Assembly: GCA_043760535.1 (NCBI GenBank)
Contig: JAYUOV010000072.1
Coordinates: 1-5,894, forward strand
DNA from: JAZKFT01 sp043760535
GTDB taxonomy: Bacteria; Bacteroidota; Bacteroidia; Chitinophagales; Chitinophagaceae
Length of the DNA: 5,894 nucleotides
Direction: 5' to 3'
Part shown: in pieces, positions 5,658 through 5,894 of the stretch
How positions within the stretch are numbered: the stretch's first letter is position 1
How the letters are laid out: the number at the start of each line of letters is the position of its first letter
The notes under the pieces: generated by a model
What the model was told of the DNA's origin: nothing
Database searches by the model: none
Seen by the model: only the letters and a program-made list of their open reading frames with translations
Translations under genes and position numbers: made by a program

Positions 5658-5810
5658 ATGCAAGAAGATACCCTCTTGACACCCTTTAAACAAGGATATC
5701 CCATCGAATCCCTCTGCCCTAGCTGTAAGCCATTCGGCTACTGCCGTGGCCCACAACCGCTATTAACACAACATAATCGCTACCTGCCACATTATTATGG
5801 GCATCTCTAA
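5658..5810 (+). CDS. Doubtful small ORF with a Cys pair (50 aa)
   Basis: A 50-codon frame begins MQEDTLLTPF and ends at TAA 5808-5810. It contains CPSC (20-23) and a third cysteine at 29, which faintly recalls a zinc knuckle, and it is rich in Pro, Tyr and His near the end. The ATG follows a leader with CACCC and an A-run, as other genes here do. I do not recognise the protein and it is too short for a firm call; it may be a chance frame or a gene remnant. Nothing else in 5598-5894 looks coding. The tail 5811-5894 is AT-rich and may belong to the promoter of a gene beyond the window. Confidence 0.25.
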   Translation: MQEDTLLTPFKQGYPIESLCPSCKPFGYCRGPQPLLTQHNRYLPHYYGHL

Positions 5811-5894
5811 AAACCCATATTTTGTAAGTGCCGCATTTTAAGTTACAATTTTATTTTAATATGTTATTTTCTTTTTACTCTTGTTTTTCTGTTT

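Noticed and set aside
5690..5720. Bases ATCGAATCCC resembling a tRNA T-loop
   Set aside because: The flanking bases do not form a T stem and no acceptor or anticodon arms are present.

Overview
The window most likely comes from a member of the Bacteroidota. It is AT-rich, its start codons sit behind A/T-rich leaders mostly without Shine-Dalgarno sequences, and the proteins look like those of that phylum. The genus cannot be told from the sequence. All genes I can support lie on the + strand. There is no rRNA, tRNA, CRISPR array or intact insertion sequence.

Left region (1-793): a repeat-rich, non-core stretch. A 59-bp repeat occurs at 2-60 and again at 703-761 (57 of 59 bases identical), flanking a small orphan gene of 91 codons (329-604). 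The second copy is part of a larger potential foldback (642-756). Between the first copy and the orphan gene lie a perfect 10-bp hairpin (76-102) and two head-to-head palindromes (132-154 and 221-243). Each palindrome carries GTAG at the 5' foot of an 8-bp stem, the arrangement of REP/BIME elements mobilised by REP-associated tyrosine transposases.

Middle region (794-3563): a very AT-rich two-gene operon with a 4-nt gap. The first gene is a 617-residue ABC/SMC-like AAA ATPase with a DUF3696-like C-terminus. The second is a 303-residue protein that I cannot name with certainty. Its C-terminal half has a DPY...HDR pattern reminiscent of the phospholipase-D-like MIT_C domain. An ATPase paired with a variable partner, in a low-GC block beside repeats and a toxin-antitoxin module, is the usual look of an anti-phage defence operon. 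This is the best candidate here for an undescribed system, but the defence role is inferred.

Right region (3564-5894): base composition becomes less AT-rich. A toxin-antitoxin pair with a 4-bp ATGA overlap encodes a textbook YoeB mRNA interferase and an antitoxin that is YefM-like only in its C-terminal half. It is followed by a complete SF1B (RecD/Dda-like) DNA helicase. The last 297 bases hold a hairpin across the helicase stop codon, a doubtful 50-codon ORF and an AT-rich tail.

Taken together, the window reads as an accessory island: repeats, an orphan gene, a putative ATPase-based defence pair, a toxin-antitoxin addiction module and a helicase, the last possibly chromosomal background.
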